Notes: generated by a model from the letters alone, not told the origin. A stretch of DNA of 40,478 nt from Acidipila sp. (GCA_010365215.1 JAAFGT010000033.1:1-40478), one strand, 5' to 3'; positions 1-9,130 are shown, counted from the first letter of the stretch. Program-made: numbers and translations.

Positions 1-302
1 CTCGCCCCCCCAAACGTTGCAACGCCTCAAGCAATCCTCTGCGTAATCTCAAGTCTTTCTTGATCCCCGCAATCTAAAATTCCCAACCGTACCGCAGCCC
101 GCCGTACCCCGAAGATTTGATCTCTCATCTGGCACTTTAAGAATAAAGTCCACCACCAAATCTTCCACTCTCAAAAAAAATTCCTTCCACCCAAAATGTT
201 TAACTTACGAATTCAGAATTCCTGTATCGTTAGTACGAAGTATTTCTGCGCGTTCGCTTCGCGCTAAAGGTTTGGCCGCCAGGTCGGCGTGCCGACATCC
301 AA
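1..302. other. Intergenic stretch upstream of recO
   Basis: This stretch has no convincing gene. It is much richer in A/T than what follows, with an A-run near 175 and a gaattc-agaattc doublet near 210. On the minus strand, between about 74 and 165, two short pieces in different frames read like the end of one protein (DLVVDFILKVPDE, then IKSSGYGGLRYGWEF and a stop). They could be the remnant of a decayed gene, but the evidence is thin. The right end carries a 14-bp palindrome (283-296) only 6 nt before the recO start. No clear ribosome-binding site or sigma-70 promoter is visible before recO. Confidence 0.4.
283..296. repeat. 14-bp palindrome GTCGGCGTGCCGAC, copy 1
   Basis: Perfect 6-bp inverted repeat around a central GT. 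It ends 6 nt before the recO ATG, so it covers the ribosome-binding-site region. The identical 14-mer occurs again at 4738-4751 upstream of ppdK. Both copies lie in intergenic sequence just ahead of a plus-strand gene. It could be an operator, a hairpin affecting translation, or a dispersed palindromic repeat; the sequence alone does not decide. Confidence 0.6.
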
Positions 303-1046
303 ATGCCCGTTCGAGAATCTGAAGCCATCATCCTGCGCACCTATCCGCTCGGCGATGCAGATCGCCTGGTCAGCATGCTCACGCGTTCGTTCGGCCGCAT
401 CAAGGGTGTGGTCAAAGGGGCGCGCAAACCCAAGAGCGCGTTCGGCGGTTTGCTCGAGCCGCTCACCTATCTGCGCGTGTGGTTTTATGAAAACGAAACG
501 CGCGAGCTGGTGCGCTTCAATCAGGCCGAGCTCATCGAATCTTTTCTCGATGTGCAGCAGGACTACGCCGCCGGCATCGGCCTCGCTCTTCTTGCCGAGG
601 TCAGCGAAGCGGTTCTTCCCGAGCGCGAATCTTCCGACTCCGCCTTCCGCCTTCTGCTCCTCGCCGCGCGTACCATCAAGCAGACCCGCGACCCCGCTTT
701 TCCCGTGGCCTATTTCTGCCTGTGGACCGTCAAGCTCGCCGGCTGGCTCCCCGATCTCACCGCGTGCGTGAAGTGCGGCCGTTCCGCGGCCAATGAAGCC
801 ATGTACGCCGCCGCCGCTTACCCCGGCCTGGCCTGCGCGCGCTGTAAGCGCCCCGGAATGCAGTTGATGCCCGGCCAAAGTCTCTCCGCCGCGCGCCGCA
901 TGCTCTCTGAAAGGCTTGATCGCCTGGCTGCGGAGCCCGCGCCGGTCAGCCCGGGCAGGGAGTTTCAGGAATATCTTCTCGACATGATCGAGCATAACGG
1001 CGAACGCAAGCTGCACACCCGCCGCCTGCTGGAGGCTCACGCGTGA
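303..1046 (+). CDS. recO: DNA repair protein RecO
   Basis: RecO acts with RecR to load RecA onto SSB-coated single-stranded DNA and anneals complementary strands in the RecFOR recombinational repair pathway; it is cytoplasmic. The 247-residue product has the usual RecO length. The N-terminal OB-fold is typical ([20 protein letters not shown], then a basic [15 protein letters not shown] stretch, residues 4-45). A helical C-terminal part contains a zinc-finger-like set of four cysteines (C155, C158, C178, C181), present in many RecO proteins. The ATG at 303 gives the standard N-terminus but has no strong ribosome-binding site; a palindrome lies directly before it. The stop overlaps the glyQ start by 4 nt (GTGA), so translation of the two is probably coupled. 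Its partner ssb is also in this window (38367-38855). Confidence 0.95.
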   Translation: MPVRESEAIILRTYPLGDADRLVSMLTRSFGRIKGVVKGARKPKSAFGGLLEPLTYLRVWFYENETRELVRFNQAELIESFLDVQQDYAAGIGLALLAEVSEAVLPERESSDSAFRLLLLAARTIKQTRDPAFPVAYFCLWTVKLAGWLPDLTACVKCGRSAANEAMYAAAAYPGLACARCKRPGMQLMPGQSLSAARRMLSERLDRLAAEPAPVSPGREFQEYLLDMIEHNGERKLHTRRLLEAHA

Positions 1047-1969
1047 CGCCTCGCCCCGCGCAAGGTCTCACTTTTCAGCGGATGATTTTCCGCCTGCTCG
1101 AATTCTGGGCCAGTCGCCAGTGCGTCATCCAACAACCCTACGACGTGGAAGTCGGCGCCGGCACTATGCACCCGGAAACTTTTCTGCGCGTGCTCGGCTC
1201 CGAGCCTTACCGCGTGGCCTACGTGCAGCCCAGCCGCCGTCCCGCCGACGGCCGCTACGGTGAGAATCCCAACCGCCTTTACAAGCACCAGCAGCTTCAA
1301 GTAATTCTTAAACCTTCTCCCGCGGATGTGCAGGCCGTCTACCTCAAAAGCCTCGCCGCCATCGGCATCGTTCTAGAGGAACATGACATTCGCTTTGAGG
1401 AAGACAACTGGGAATCGCCCACCCTGGGCGCCTGGGGCATTGGCTGGCAAGTGCTGCTCGATGGCTTGGAGATCACGCAGTTCACCTACTTCCAGCAATG
1501 CGGCGGCCTGGACTTGGATCCCATCTCCGTCGAGCTGACTTATGGCCTCGAGCGCATTGCCGCCTTCTTGCAGGGCGTTGACAATGTATTCGACATTCGC
1601 TGGTCCGACGATCGCACCTACCGGCAGGTGCGCCTCGCCGAAGAGCAGCAGTTCTCCGCCTACAGTTTTGAGTACGCCGATCCCGCCCGCACCCGTGCGC
1701 TCTTCGATCTGCACGAAGCGGAGGCCCTCGCACTTCTCTCCGCCTACCGCGAGGCCGGCGACGACGCCAAAAAGCGCGTGCCCATTCTTCCCGCTTACGA
1801 TCTCTGTCTGAAGTGCTCGCATCTTTTTAACCTGCTCGATTCGCGCGGGGTCATCTCCGTCACCGAGCGAGCCGCGATGATTGGCCGCGTCCGCAAGCTC
1901 GCCTGCGGTGTTGCCGCAAGCTATGTCGAGCAAACTTCGCCGCGCACCGCGCCAGCCGTAACCGCATGA
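1043..1969 (+). CDS. glyQ: Glycyl-tRNA synthetase alpha subunit
   Basis: Catalytic subunit of the bacterial alpha2-beta2 glycyl-tRNA synthetase, which charges tRNA-Gly with glycine in the cytoplasm. The 308-residue product shows the near-invariant signature of the family: [20 protein letters not shown], followed by [18 protein letters not shown] and the [19 protein letters not shown] block (about residues 8-75), then [19 protein letters not shown]. These form the class II active site. The start is GTG at 1043, overlapping the recO stop in GTGA. glyS begins 16 nt after the stop. Length is slightly above the usual 290-300 because of a short C-terminal extension. Confidence 0.97.
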   Translation: MTPRPAQGLTFQRMIFRLLEFWASRQCVIQQPYDVEVGAGTMHPETFLRVLGSEPYRVAYVQPSRRPADGRYGENPNRLYKHQQLQVILKPSPADVQAVYLKSLAAIGIVLEEHDIRFEEDNWESPTLGAWGIGWQVLLDGLEITQFTYFQQCGGLDLDPISVELTYGLERIAAFLQGVDNVFDIRWSDDRTYRQVRLAEEQQFSAYSFEYADPARTRALFDLHEAEALALLSAYREAGDDAKKRVPILPAYDLCLKCSHLFNLLDSRGVISVTERAAMIGRVRKLACGVAASYVEQTSPRTAPAVTA

Positions 1970-1985
1970 CCCGGCGGTCCGCATC

Positions 1986-4220
1986 ATGAAAACCATGGCC
2001 ACAGCAAAATTTCTCGCCGCAAAGAAAACAAAAACTCACGGAGAATTTTTCTTTGAAATCGGCTGCGAAGAAATTCCCGCGTGGATGATTCCAAAAGCCG
2101 TGCAGGAACTTAAAGTATTACTTGAGAAATATTTTGCTGCCGCAGGCCTTCTGGACGGCGCGACGGTGCAGGTCTTTGGTGGGCCGCGAAGGCTCGCTGC
2201 AAGTATTGACGCTGTACGCTTGCACCAGCAGGATACCGAAAAAGAAATTACCGGCCCGGTGAAGGCCGTGGCGTTCGACGCCGCAGGAGCTGCCACCAAA
2301 GCCGCGCAGGGATTTGCCGCCAAGCAGGGAGTGCCCGTCGAACAGCTCTACATCCGCAGCACTCCGCGCGGGGAATACGTGGCCGCGAAGCAGGTCACCC
2401 CGGGCCGCGCCGCTCTGGAAGTCTTGCGCGAAATCTTGCCGCGAGTCATGCAGGAAATTTCCTGGCCCAAGAACATGCGCTGGACCTCCGGAGCCGGTGC
2501 CCCGCACGCCGCGGCAGCAGGGCCAGCCCCCGCCGAAACCGACGCGACCCGGGCTGCTGGAGCGGCGGTGCCTCGTTTTATTCGGCCCGTGCGCTGGATC
2601 GTCGCGCTGCTCGACGGGCGCGTGATCCCCTTTAACTTTGCCGACGTGCGCTCGGGAAATAAAACCAACGGCCACCGTTTTCTCGGTCGCGAGGGAATTC
2701 TGGTTTCCGGGGCAGGGAACTACCGCAGCCGTCTGAAAAGCAATTTTGTGTTGGTCGATCCCGCCGAGCGGCTCGCCCGCATCACCGCGCATTTGCAAAA
2801 GCTGATGGAGAAAGGCGGGCTGTGCATCCATCCCGACGCGGGCTTGCTCGACCTGGTTACCCATCTCAACGAGTTCCCCTCGGCCATCCTCGGGAATTTC
2901 GATCCCGGCTTTCTCGACCTGCCCAGGGAAATCCTCATCACCGTGATGCGCGATCATCAGAAATATTTTGCCGTCGAAAAAAAGGGTGGCAGCCTGGCCC
3001 CGCATTTCGTGGCCATCATCAATCTGGATCGCGACCGCGCCGGAAAAATTCAGCACGGTCACGAGCGCGTGCTGCGCGCGCGTTTTGCCGACGCCAGATT
3101 TTTTTGGGATGCCGACTTGAAATGTCGGCTGGCCGACAATCTCGAAAAACTTAAACAGGTTGTTTACGAATCCAAACTGGGAACTTACTTTGCAAAAGTC
3201 CAGCGCATGCGCGGCATCTCCGCGTGGCTCGTCAAGCACGCCGCTGCTTCGTGTTCTACTTCAACTGTCGACCGCGCCGCCGAGCTGGCCAAGTGCGATC
3301 TGGTTTCCGGAATGGTTCGCGAATTTCCCGAGCTGCAGGGAATCGTTGGCGGCCTGTATGCGCGCGCTCAAGGAGAACTTGAAGAAGTTGCCGATGCCGT
3401 CTACGACCACTACCGCCCGCTCAGTCTCGACGAAGAAATTCCCCGCAACCTCACCGGCTGCGTCGTTGCTCTGGCCGACAAGCTCGATGCCCTCGCCGGG
3501 TGTTTTGCCGTGGGCAGAATTCCCAGCGGCTCGAGCGATCCGTTCGCGTTGCGCCGCGCTGCTACCGGCATCGTTAAAATTGTTCTCGAGCGCCGGCTGA
3601 CGCTCTCCCTTCACCATGCCATCCATGCGGCCTTTCGAGCGCTGCACGAACAAAACGCCGCCTTCAAAATTTCGCCTGCTCTCGAGAAGCAGTTGCGCGA
3701 CTTCATCCTCGACCGCGCGCGCTTCGCTTTCCAGCAGCGGCACGCCTTTGCATACGACGAAATTAACGCCACATTCGCGGCCGGCGCCGACGATCTGCTG
3801 GACGCCGCGGATCGCCTCGCCGCCTTGCGGGCCATCCGCCGCACGCCGGATTTTGAGCCGCTGGCCGTGGCCTTCAAGCGTATTCGCAACATCATCGAGA
3901 AGGCCGGCCCTGCGGAGACCGGTAACGTGGAGCAGTTCGATCCGGCCATGCTCACCGAGGATGCGGAAAAGGCGCTCTACGCTGCCGCGCAGGAAGTGGC
4001 CCGCCATGCGGCCGAGCATAAAGAGAGCCGGCGCTACCGCCAGGCGCTTGAAAATATATCCAGCCTGCGCCCCGCGGTGGATCGTTTCTTCGATAAGGTG
4101 ATGGTCATGGCCGAAGACCCCGCGATACGCAAAAATCGCCTCACCCTCCTGGCCGGCCTGCTGAAAGAATTTTCAACCATCGCCGACTTCTCCGAAATCG
4201 TCACTGAAAAAAGTACTTAA
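1986..4220 (+). CDS. glyS: Glycyl-tRNA synthetase beta subunit
   Basis: Beta subunit of the alpha2-beta2 glycyl-tRNA synthetase, needed for tRNA recognition. The 744-residue product starts with FFFEIGCEEIPAWMIPKAVQ, the conserved opening of the family, and contains RPVRWIVALLDGRVIPF and NGHRFLGREG. It also carries the family signature FPELQGIVGGLYA around residue 448, close to IPRNLTGCVVALADKLDALAG. The C-terminal roughly 150 residues are the helical anticodon-binding (DALR-like) part. An Ala/Pro-rich insertion (about residues 170-190, PHAAAAGPAPAETDATR) precedes the RPVRW motif and is probably a loop specific to this lineage. ATG at 1986 is used; ATG at 1995 is an alternative three codons later. 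The stop TAA is at 4218-4220. Confidence 0.96.
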   Translation: MKTMATAKFLAAKKTKTHGEFFFEIGCEEIPAWMIPKAVQELKVLLEKYFAAAGLLDGATVQVFGGPRRLAASIDAVRLHQQDTEKEITGPVKAVAFDAAGAATKAAQGFAAKQGVPVEQLYIRSTPRGEYVAAKQVTPGRAALEVLREILPRVMQEISWPKNMRWTSGAGAPHAAAAGPAPAETDATRAAGAAVPRFIRPVRWIVALLDGRVIPFNFADVRSGNKTNGHRFLGREGILVSGAGNYRSRLKSNFVLVDPAERLARITAHLQKLMEKGGLCIHPDAGLLDLVTHLNEFPSAILGNFDPGFLDLPREILITVMRDHQKYFAVEKKGGSLAPHFVAIINLDRDRAGKIQHGHERVLRARFADARFFWDADLKCRLADNLEKLKQVVYESKLGTYFAKVQRMRGISAWLVKHAAASCSTSTVDRAAELAKCDLVSGMVREFPELQGIVGGLYARAQGELEEVADAVYDHYRPLSLDEEIPRNLTGCVVALADKLDALAGCFAVGRIPSGSSDPFALRRAATGIVKIVLERRLTLSLHHAIHAAFRALHEQNAAFKISPALEKQLRDFILDRARFAFQQRHAFAYDEINATFAAGADDLLDAADRLAALRAIRRTPDFEPLAVAFKRIRNIIEKAGPAETGNVEQFDPAMLTEDAEKALYAAAQEVARHAAEHKESRRYRQALENISSLRPAVDRFFDKVMVMAEDPAIRKNRLTLLAGLLKEFSTIADFSEIVTEKST

Positions 4221-4223
4221 GTA

Positions 4224-4460
4224 ATTACGCTAAGATTTTCCGGACGCACCACAGGGATCTCCTTCCCACACGAACTTCAAGTAGAAGTTAAAAGCGGCGT
4301 AAGTAGTCGTTTGGTATCGTTCCCGAGCAAGGCAGATGCGCATTACAACTTTCTAGCGCATCATCTGTCTGCTGCCGGCCTCCTAAGCCTGGTCAAAACT
4401 AGAGGAACAAAATGGAAGGAAGAATATTTCTCAGCCCCCAATCCAAGTCTGCAAACGTGA
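4224..4460 (+). CDS. Possible small ORF without a standard start, overlapping the next gene in GTGA
   Basis: After the glyS stop the same frame stays open to a TGA at 4458-4460. The translation looks protein-like (for example SFPSKADAHYNFLAHHL, then AAGLLSLVKTRGTKWKEEYF) rather than a random shadow, and base composition is lower in GC than the flanking genes. There is no ATG or GTG in the frame: candidates are ATT at 4224 (about 78 aa) or TTG at 4311 (about 49 aa). The TGA overlaps a GTG at 4457 in the frame of the next ORF, the same GTGA coupling seen between recO and glyQ. I do not recognise the product. It may be a real small gene with a rare start, the remnant of a gene that lost its 5' end, or chance. 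Confidence 0.3.
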   Translation: MTLRFSGRTTGISFPHELQVEVKSGVSSRLVSFPSKADAHYNFLAHHLSAAGLLSLVKTRGTKWKEEYFSAPNPSLQT

Positions 4461-4693
4461 GAACGTATTTGAGTCAGATCGGCACGAAGAAAGACTTAGA
4501 ACGAACTAAACTGATCCTCAAAGACGGACTTCGAATTCAATTCCACTGCGACGACGCTGCTGATGACGGTACTCCAGAGGACCTGCTCTTTGAGGGCACT
4601 GTTCATTTCGACGCGGACAAGAAGTCGTGGTATGCCCTCCTTGATCCCGAGAGCTTCCATCATCGCTCTGAAGCGTTACGAGGGAAAGGGTGA
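4412..4693 (+). CDS. Small hypothetical protein
   Basis: The product is 93 aa if started at the ATG at 4412, which has AGAGGA about 9 nt upstream. A shorter form would start at the GTG at 4457 (78 aa), whose GTGA overlaps the stop of the preceding open frame. The sequence is acidic and protein-like, with the core LRIQFHCDDAADDGTPEDLL and then FEGTVHFDADKKSWYALLDP. I do not recognise a family, and there is no signal peptide or membrane segment. GC content and codon use are lower than in glyS and ppdK on either side, which suggests a separate origin. It lies 146 nt before ppdK. Confidence 0.6.
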   Translation: MEGRIFLSPQSKSANVRTYLSQIGTKKDLERTKLILKDGLRIQFHCDDAADDGTPEDLLFEGTVHFDADKKSWYALLDPESFHHRSEALRGKG

Positions 4694-4737
4694 GAAAGAG
4701 AATTGCGCTTGCAAAATAAATTCGCCTGCACCAGATT

Positions 4738-4751
4738 GTCGGCGTGCCGAC
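4738..4751. repeat. 14-bp palindrome GTCGGCGTGCCGAC, copy 2
   Basis: Exact second copy of the palindrome at 283-296. It lies in the leader between the small hypothetical gene and ppdK, about 90 nt before the ppdK ATG and just upstream of a weak candidate promoter. Confidence 0.6.
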
Positions 4752-4767
4752 AAACCAAAGCACAAAC

Positions 4768-4794
4768 TTGCGAACGAACAACTGCGCGCATAAT
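4768..4794 (+). promoter_or_regulatory. Candidate promoter for ppdK
   Basis: TTGCGA at 4768-4773 and CATAAT at 4789-4794 are separated by 15 nt; AATAAT-like alternatives give 17-18 nt. The spacing of the best pair is short, so this is only a candidate. It is the most A/T-rich spot in the 146-nt leader of ppdK. Confidence 0.3.
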
Positions 4795-4839
4795 AATTCG
4801 CGGCCAATTAAAATCACTCATCATTGCGGAGAGGCGGAA

Positions 4840-7548
4840 ATGAAACACGTCTATTTTTTTGGCGCGGGCAAAGCGGAAGGCTCCGCGGCCATGCGCAACA
4901 TCCTCGGCGGCAAAGGTTCCGGCCTCCACGAGATGACCCGCATCGGCCTGCCCGTTCCTGCCGGCTTCACCATCTCTGCCGCCAACTGTGATTACTTCTT
5001 CAAGCACGAAGGGAAGTTCGCGCCCGGCCTCCAGCCCGAAGTCCTGGCCAATCTTCACCGCCTGGAAAAAATTACCGGCAAAAAACTGGGCGATGCCCAC
5101 GACCCTCTGCTGGTCAGCGTGCGCTCCGGCTCGGCGCGTTCCATGCCCGGCATGATGGAAACCATTCTCAATCTCGGCCTCAACGATCAGTCCGTGGAAG
5201 GGCTCGCGAAAAAGACCGGCAATCCCCGATTTGCTTACGATGCCTACCGCCGCTTCGTGCAGATGTACGCGACTGTGGTCATTGGATTACCGAAAGAAAC
5301 ACTTGAAGGCAGCTTGAGCTCTTTGAAGCATCGCCTGGGCGTGAAGGAAGACACCAAAGTTTCCGCCGAGGGCTGGAAAAATCTTGTCGCCGAATACAAG
5401 ACCATCTTCCGCCGCGAAACCGGTGGCGATTTTCCGCAGGATCCGCTGGAACAGCTGTGGGGCGCTATCCGCGCAGTCTTCGGTTCGTGGATGGCGGAGA
5501 AGGCGGTCACCTATCGCCAGCTCGAAAAAATCAGCGGCCTGCTGGGCACCGCCGTCAGCGTGGTGCAAATGGTTTTCGGAAACATGGGTGACGACTCCGG
5601 CACCGGCGTCTGCTTCACGCGCAACCCCAACACCGGTGAAAAAATCTTCTTCGGCGATTTCCTGGGCAACGCGCAAGGCGAGGACGTCGTCGCCGGCATC
5701 CGCAAAGTCATGCCGCTCACGGAAATGAAGCGCCGCATGCCCAAGCTCTATACGCAGATCGAAAAAGTTCGACAAAAACTTGAAGGTCACACCCGCGAGA
5801 TGCAGGACATTGAATTCACCGTGCAGGAAGGCAAGCTGTACATGCTGCAAACGCGCGACGGCAAGCGCGCCCCCGCCGCGGCGTTTCAGATCGCTGTGGA
5901 TATGGTCAAGGAAGGGTTGATCTCCAGGCAGGACGCCATTCTGCGCATCCGCCCCGAGCATGTGGAAGGTCTGTTCTACCCGGTGATCGATCCATCGCAC
6001 GATCGCCAGGACCTTCAGCGCCGCCTGCTCACTCACGGAGTCAACGCCGTTCCCGGCGCCGCCGTGGGACGCGCCGTCTTCTCCGCGCACGAAGCGGAAG
6101 CCATGGCTGCCGACGGCGCTCGCGTGATTCTGGTGCGTCGCGAAACCAGCCCTGAAGACGTAGGTGGAATGTTCGTAGCGCAAGGGATTCTCACCGCCAC
6201 CGGAGGCAAGACCAGCCACGCCGCAGTGGTCGCGCGCGGCTGGGGCAAATGCTGCGTCGTCGGCTGCGAGCATCTGGAAGTAAACGATGCCGCCAGGCAC
6301 ATGACCGCCAACGGCCGCACCATTCACCAGGGCGATTGGATCACCCTCGACGGCACCGCGGGCGCGGTCTACGAAGGGCAGATCCCGCTGGTGAAGCCGC
6401 AATTTCCTCGAGCTTTCGCCACCTTGATGGGTTGGTGCGACCAGATCCGCCGCCTCGGCGTGCGCACCAACGCCGATACGCCGCACGACGCGCGCAAAGC
6501 CCGCGAGTTGGGCGCGCAGGGTATCGGCCTCTGCCGCACCGAACACATGTTCTTCAAGGATTTCGAGGAGCCGGAGCACAGCATCGACCGCCAATTTGCC
6601 ATCCAGCAGATGATCGTCGCCGAGAGCCGCGAAGATCGCGTCCGTGCGCTCGAACAGCTCCTGCCATACCAGCGGCGCGACTTCATCGGAATCTTCGAAG
6701 CCATGGACGGCTACCCGGTCACCATCCGCCTGATCGACCCGCCTCTGCACGAGTTCGTTCCTCACGAGCGCACCCACCAGGAAGACCTCGCCAGAAAAAT
6801 TGGCGTGGAAGTTGAAGTTGTGGCGCGCCGCGTGGAGCAATTACGCGAAGCCAATCCCATGCTCGGCCATCGTGGCTGCCGCCTCTCCATCACCTACCCG
6901 GAAATTTTAGAAATGCAGGTGCGCGCCATCATCGAAGCGGCCATCGACTGCAAGAAACGAAAAATTAAAGTAATACCTGAGATAATGCATCCCTTGGTTT
7001 TAGATCGAAAGGAGTTGAAAATACTTGAAGTCGCTACGCGCCAGGTTGCCGACGCCATCATCGCCAAGTCCGGCATAAAATTGGACTACCTGGTGGGCAC
7101 CATGATCGAGCTGCCACGCGCGGCGCTGCTGGCCGATGAGATTGCCGAAGTGGCGGAATTTTTCTCCTTCGGCACGAACGACCTCACCCAGACCACCATG
7201 GGTCTTTCGCGCGACGATGCGGGGCGCTTCCTGCCCGACTACGTGGACGAGCGCAAAGCCGCCATCTTTCTCTGCGATCCTTTTCAGACGCTCGATAAAG
7301 CCGGCGTCGGCCTGCTGATGCGTTGGGCCATCAGCAAGGGACGTTCGACCCGGCCTAAGCTCAAAGTGGGCATCTGCGGCGAACATGGCGGCGACGCCGA
7401 AAGCGTGAAATTCTGCCATGAGCTGGGCATGGACTACGTCAGCGCCTCGCCATTCCGCGTGCCCATCTCCCGCCTCGCCGCCGCGCAAGCGGTGATCGAA
7501 GAGAATAGGCAGAAGTCTGTAAAACATAAAAAGAGCTCGACGCCGTAG
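4840..7548 (+). CDS. ppdK: Pyruvate, phosphate dikinase
   Basis: Interconverts pyruvate, ATP and phosphate with phosphoenolpyruvate, AMP and pyrophosphate, at the glycolysis/gluconeogenesis node. With the ATG at 4840, preceded by GGAGAGGCGG, the product is 902 aa, in the usual range. The frame is open back to a GTG at 4744, but those 32 residues are low-complexity and come before the conserved N-terminus. Domains: N-terminal ATP-grasp (GGKGSGLHEMTRIGLPVPAG, residues 23-42; VSVRSGSARSMPGMMETILN, about 93-112); central phosphohistidine domain (TATGGKTSHAAVVARGWGK, catalytic H460); C-terminal PEP/pyruvate barrel (GLCRTEHMFF, FGTNDLTQTTMGLSRDD, GICGEHGGD with the catalytic Cys). All key motifs are intact. 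It runs tail-to-tail into the nitronate-monooxygenase-like gene. Confidence 0.96.
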   Translation: MKHVYFFGAGKAEGSAAMRNILGGKGSGLHEMTRIGLPVPAGFTISAANCDYFFKHEGKFAPGLQPEVLANLHRLEKITGKKLGDAHDPLLVSVRSGSARSMPGMMETILNLGLNDQSVEGLAKKTGNPRFAYDAYRRFVQMYATVVIGLPKETLEGSLSSLKHRLGVKEDTKVSAEGWKNLVAEYKTIFRRETGGDFPQDPLEQLWGAIRAVFGSWMAEKAVTYRQLEKISGLLGTAVSVVQMVFGNMGDDSGTGVCFTRNPNTGEKIFFGDFLGNAQGEDVVAGIRKVMPLTEMKRRMPKLYTQIEKVRQKLEGHTREMQDIEFTVQEGKLYMLQTRDGKRAPAAAFQIAVDMVKEGLISRQDAILRIRPEHVEGLFYPVIDPSHDRQDLQRRLLTHGVNAVPGAAVGRAVFSAHEAEAMAADGARVILVRRETSPEDVGGMFVAQGILTATGGKTSHAAVVARGWGKCCVVGCEHLEVNDAARHMTANGRTIHQGDWITLDGTAGAVYEGQIPLVKPQFPRAFATLMGWCDQIRRLGVRTNADTPHDARKARELGAQGIGLCRTEHMFFKDFEEPEHSIDRQFAIQQMIVAESREDRVRALEQLLPYQRRDFIGIFEAMDGYPVTIRLIDPPLHEFVPHERTHQEDLARKIGVEVEVVARRVEQLREANPMLGHRGCRLSITYPEILEMQVRAIIEAAIDCKKRKIKVIPEIMHPLVLDRKELKILEVATRQVADAIIAKSGIKLDYLVGTMIELPRAALLADEIAEVAEFFSFGTNDLTQTTMGLSRDDAGRFLPDYVDERKAAIFLCDPFQTLDKAGVGLLMRWAISKGRSTRPKLKVGICGEHGGDAESVKFCHELGMDYVSASPFRVPISRLAAAQAVIEENRQKSVKHKKSSTP

Positions 7549-7647
7549 GGCGTAATTTAATTCCGCGCCTTCAGGGTTCTGTGCGCGGGGTCAGCTTTGC
7601 GTGCGGAGTGGCCACTCGATTCTCGATCAGCGACCGGGGCGAGACTT

Positions 7648-9069
7648 TCAGGCGCTGGTCAGCTTCGCGATCACATCGGCGGCGGTGTAGCTGGAACTTT
7701 GCGGCGCAAGAAAAGCTGCGATCTTAGGCAGGTCATCCCCGGTAGTCACCAGACCTATTTCCACATATTTGCCGGCGCGCACCTGGGGATAAGCGACATT
7801 GGCGAGAAGCGCATTGCACAGGCATTTCTTCCCGACTGAGTCTTCCGGCTGCCCACCTTTCGACACATAGAGCGAAACGGGTTCTCCGGAGCAGCGAAAG
7901 TCGATCGCGCCCTCGGGGGTCCGGTAGGCCTCGCGCAAATATCCCAGATCGCAAATGCGCGGCCGCGCAACATACTGTTCCTGCTCGGAAAGTGTGCCCT
8001 CGAGGCGCGCGACCTTGAACGGGAAGCCAGTGGGCGAAGCTTCCGCGTCGGTAAACACGCGGGCTTCGCCGGAGATCACTTGCTGGATAACCGCCTGCTT
8101 GTAGTCGTCGCGCAGCGCCGACTCCGCGCAGAACGCGAAGGCTGTGCCCACTTGCACGCCGGCGGCGCCGGCGGCCAGCGCTTCGCGCAGTTTTTCCGGC
8201 GCGCCGTAGCCGCCCGCCAGCCAGAAGGGAAGTCCCAGGTCGCGAATCTTTGCGAGGTCCACCACGTCGCGCTCGCCGTAAATGGGTTCGCCCGCGTCGT
8301 TGAGCTGCAGCTTCCCGCGAGGCGGCGCGTTGTGACCTCCGGCGGTGGGCCCTTCGATGATAAATCCGTCGACGCGGCCGTTGGCTTTTTTGACCATGGT
8401 TATGGCCAGCGTGTTGGAGGCAATGATGGCTAGAAACCTGGGGCGCGCCAGCGGCGGAAGATCGCACTCCATGAACTCCCGCGGAACGAGCGTCATCGTG
8501 CGGTCGTCGGTCTCCTGAGCGCCGGTGACCTGCAAACTGTAGCTGGCCGCTTCGTGATTGGCGAAGCGGTCGAGAATGCCGGGAATTCGTAATGGCACTC
8601 CCGCGCCCATCAGCACGTAGCCCACGCCGGCGAGCATCGCGCCATAGAGGGAAGGCAGATGCGGAATCTGAATCTTTTCGAGGAAGTTGATGCCCACCGC
8701 ATTGCTGTGGCCTTCGCGGGCCAGAAACACTTCCACAAAGTTGGCCACGATGCAGAGCTCGCGCAGCTCGCGAGGACCGTCTTGCACATGCGACGGCAGA
8801 ACTTTATACGAGGCGCTTGCGGGCTTTCCTGCAGGGATGTAATAGGTCTGCCACACGCGTTCGGCCATGCGTGGGAATGGAAAATGATCCAGGCCCCGGC
8901 GCATGTGCCCGCCGGGATCGCCATCCTGCAGGCGCCGCGCAAAAATCTGATCCAGAGCGGTGCCGGCAACAACGCCCAGTTGGCCGAGGCGCGACACCGC
9001 CTGCGCCAGCCGCCAGCTCGATACGCCCACACCCATGCCGCCTTGAATGATCATCGGGGAATCGCTCAT
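7648..9069 (-). CDS. Nitronate monooxygenase-like flavoprotein
   Basis: FMN-dependent TIM-barrel protein of the 2-nitropropane dioxygenase / nitronate monooxygenase superfamily. The N-terminus (MIIQGGMGVGVSSWRLAQAV) is the usual FMN-site strand. The middle contains GFIIEGPTAGGHNAPPRG, with the His that serves as catalytic base in the family, then FWLAGGYGAPEKLREALAAG and AAGVQVGTAFAF, the phosphate-binding loops. At 473 aa it is longer than typical nitronate monooxygenases (about 320-380), with an extra C-terminal part containing several cysteines (DFRCSGEPV, GKKCLCNAL). That long form resembles the PfaD-like branch, so the substrate is uncertain. The ATG at 9069 has no strong ribosome-binding site. 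The gene lies 61 nt after the PhyH-like gene on the same strand. Confidence 0.8.
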   Translation of the reverse strand: MSDSPMIIQGGMGVGVSSWRLAQAVSRLGQLGVVAGTALDQIFARRLQDGDPGGHMRRGLDHFPFPRMAERVWQTYYIPAGKPASASYKVLPSHVQDGPRELRELCIVANFVEVFLAREGHSNAVGINFLEKIQIPHLPSLYGAMLAGVGYVLMGAGVPLRIPGILDRFANHEAASYSLQVTGAQETDDRTMTLVPREFMECDLPPLARPRFLAIIASNTLAITMVKKANGRVDGFIIEGPTAGGHNAPPRGKLQLNDAGEPIYGERDVVDLAKIRDLGLPFWLAGGYGAPEKLREALAAGAAGVQVGTAFAFCAESALRDDYKQAVIQQVISGEARVFTDAEASPTGFPFKVARLEGTLSEQEQYVARPRICDLGYLREAYRTPEGAIDFRCSGEPVSLYVSKGGQPEDSVGKKCLCNALLANVAYPQVRAGKYVEIGLVTTGDDLPKIAAFLAPQSSSYTAADVIAKLTSA

Positions 9070-9130
9070 CGCAATTCATTATCGCATGACTGTCCGGCGC
9101 CACGGCGCGGAGGGTAGACCAGCCTCGACC

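Noticed and set aside
3124-3137. Third copy of the 14-bp palindrome inside glyS
   Set aside because: It differs at the centre (GTCGGCTGGCCGAC) and codes for a normal part of the protein; chance is likely in GC-rich DNA.
5287-6840. 517-codon open frame on the minus strand opposite ppdK
   Set aside because: It is a shadow of ppdK and has no recognisable protein features.
7606-7617. Palindrome GAGTGGCCACTC between ppdK and the nitronate-monooxygenase-like gene
   Set aside because: It is short, has no T-run and no second copy, so there is no support for a terminator or operator role.
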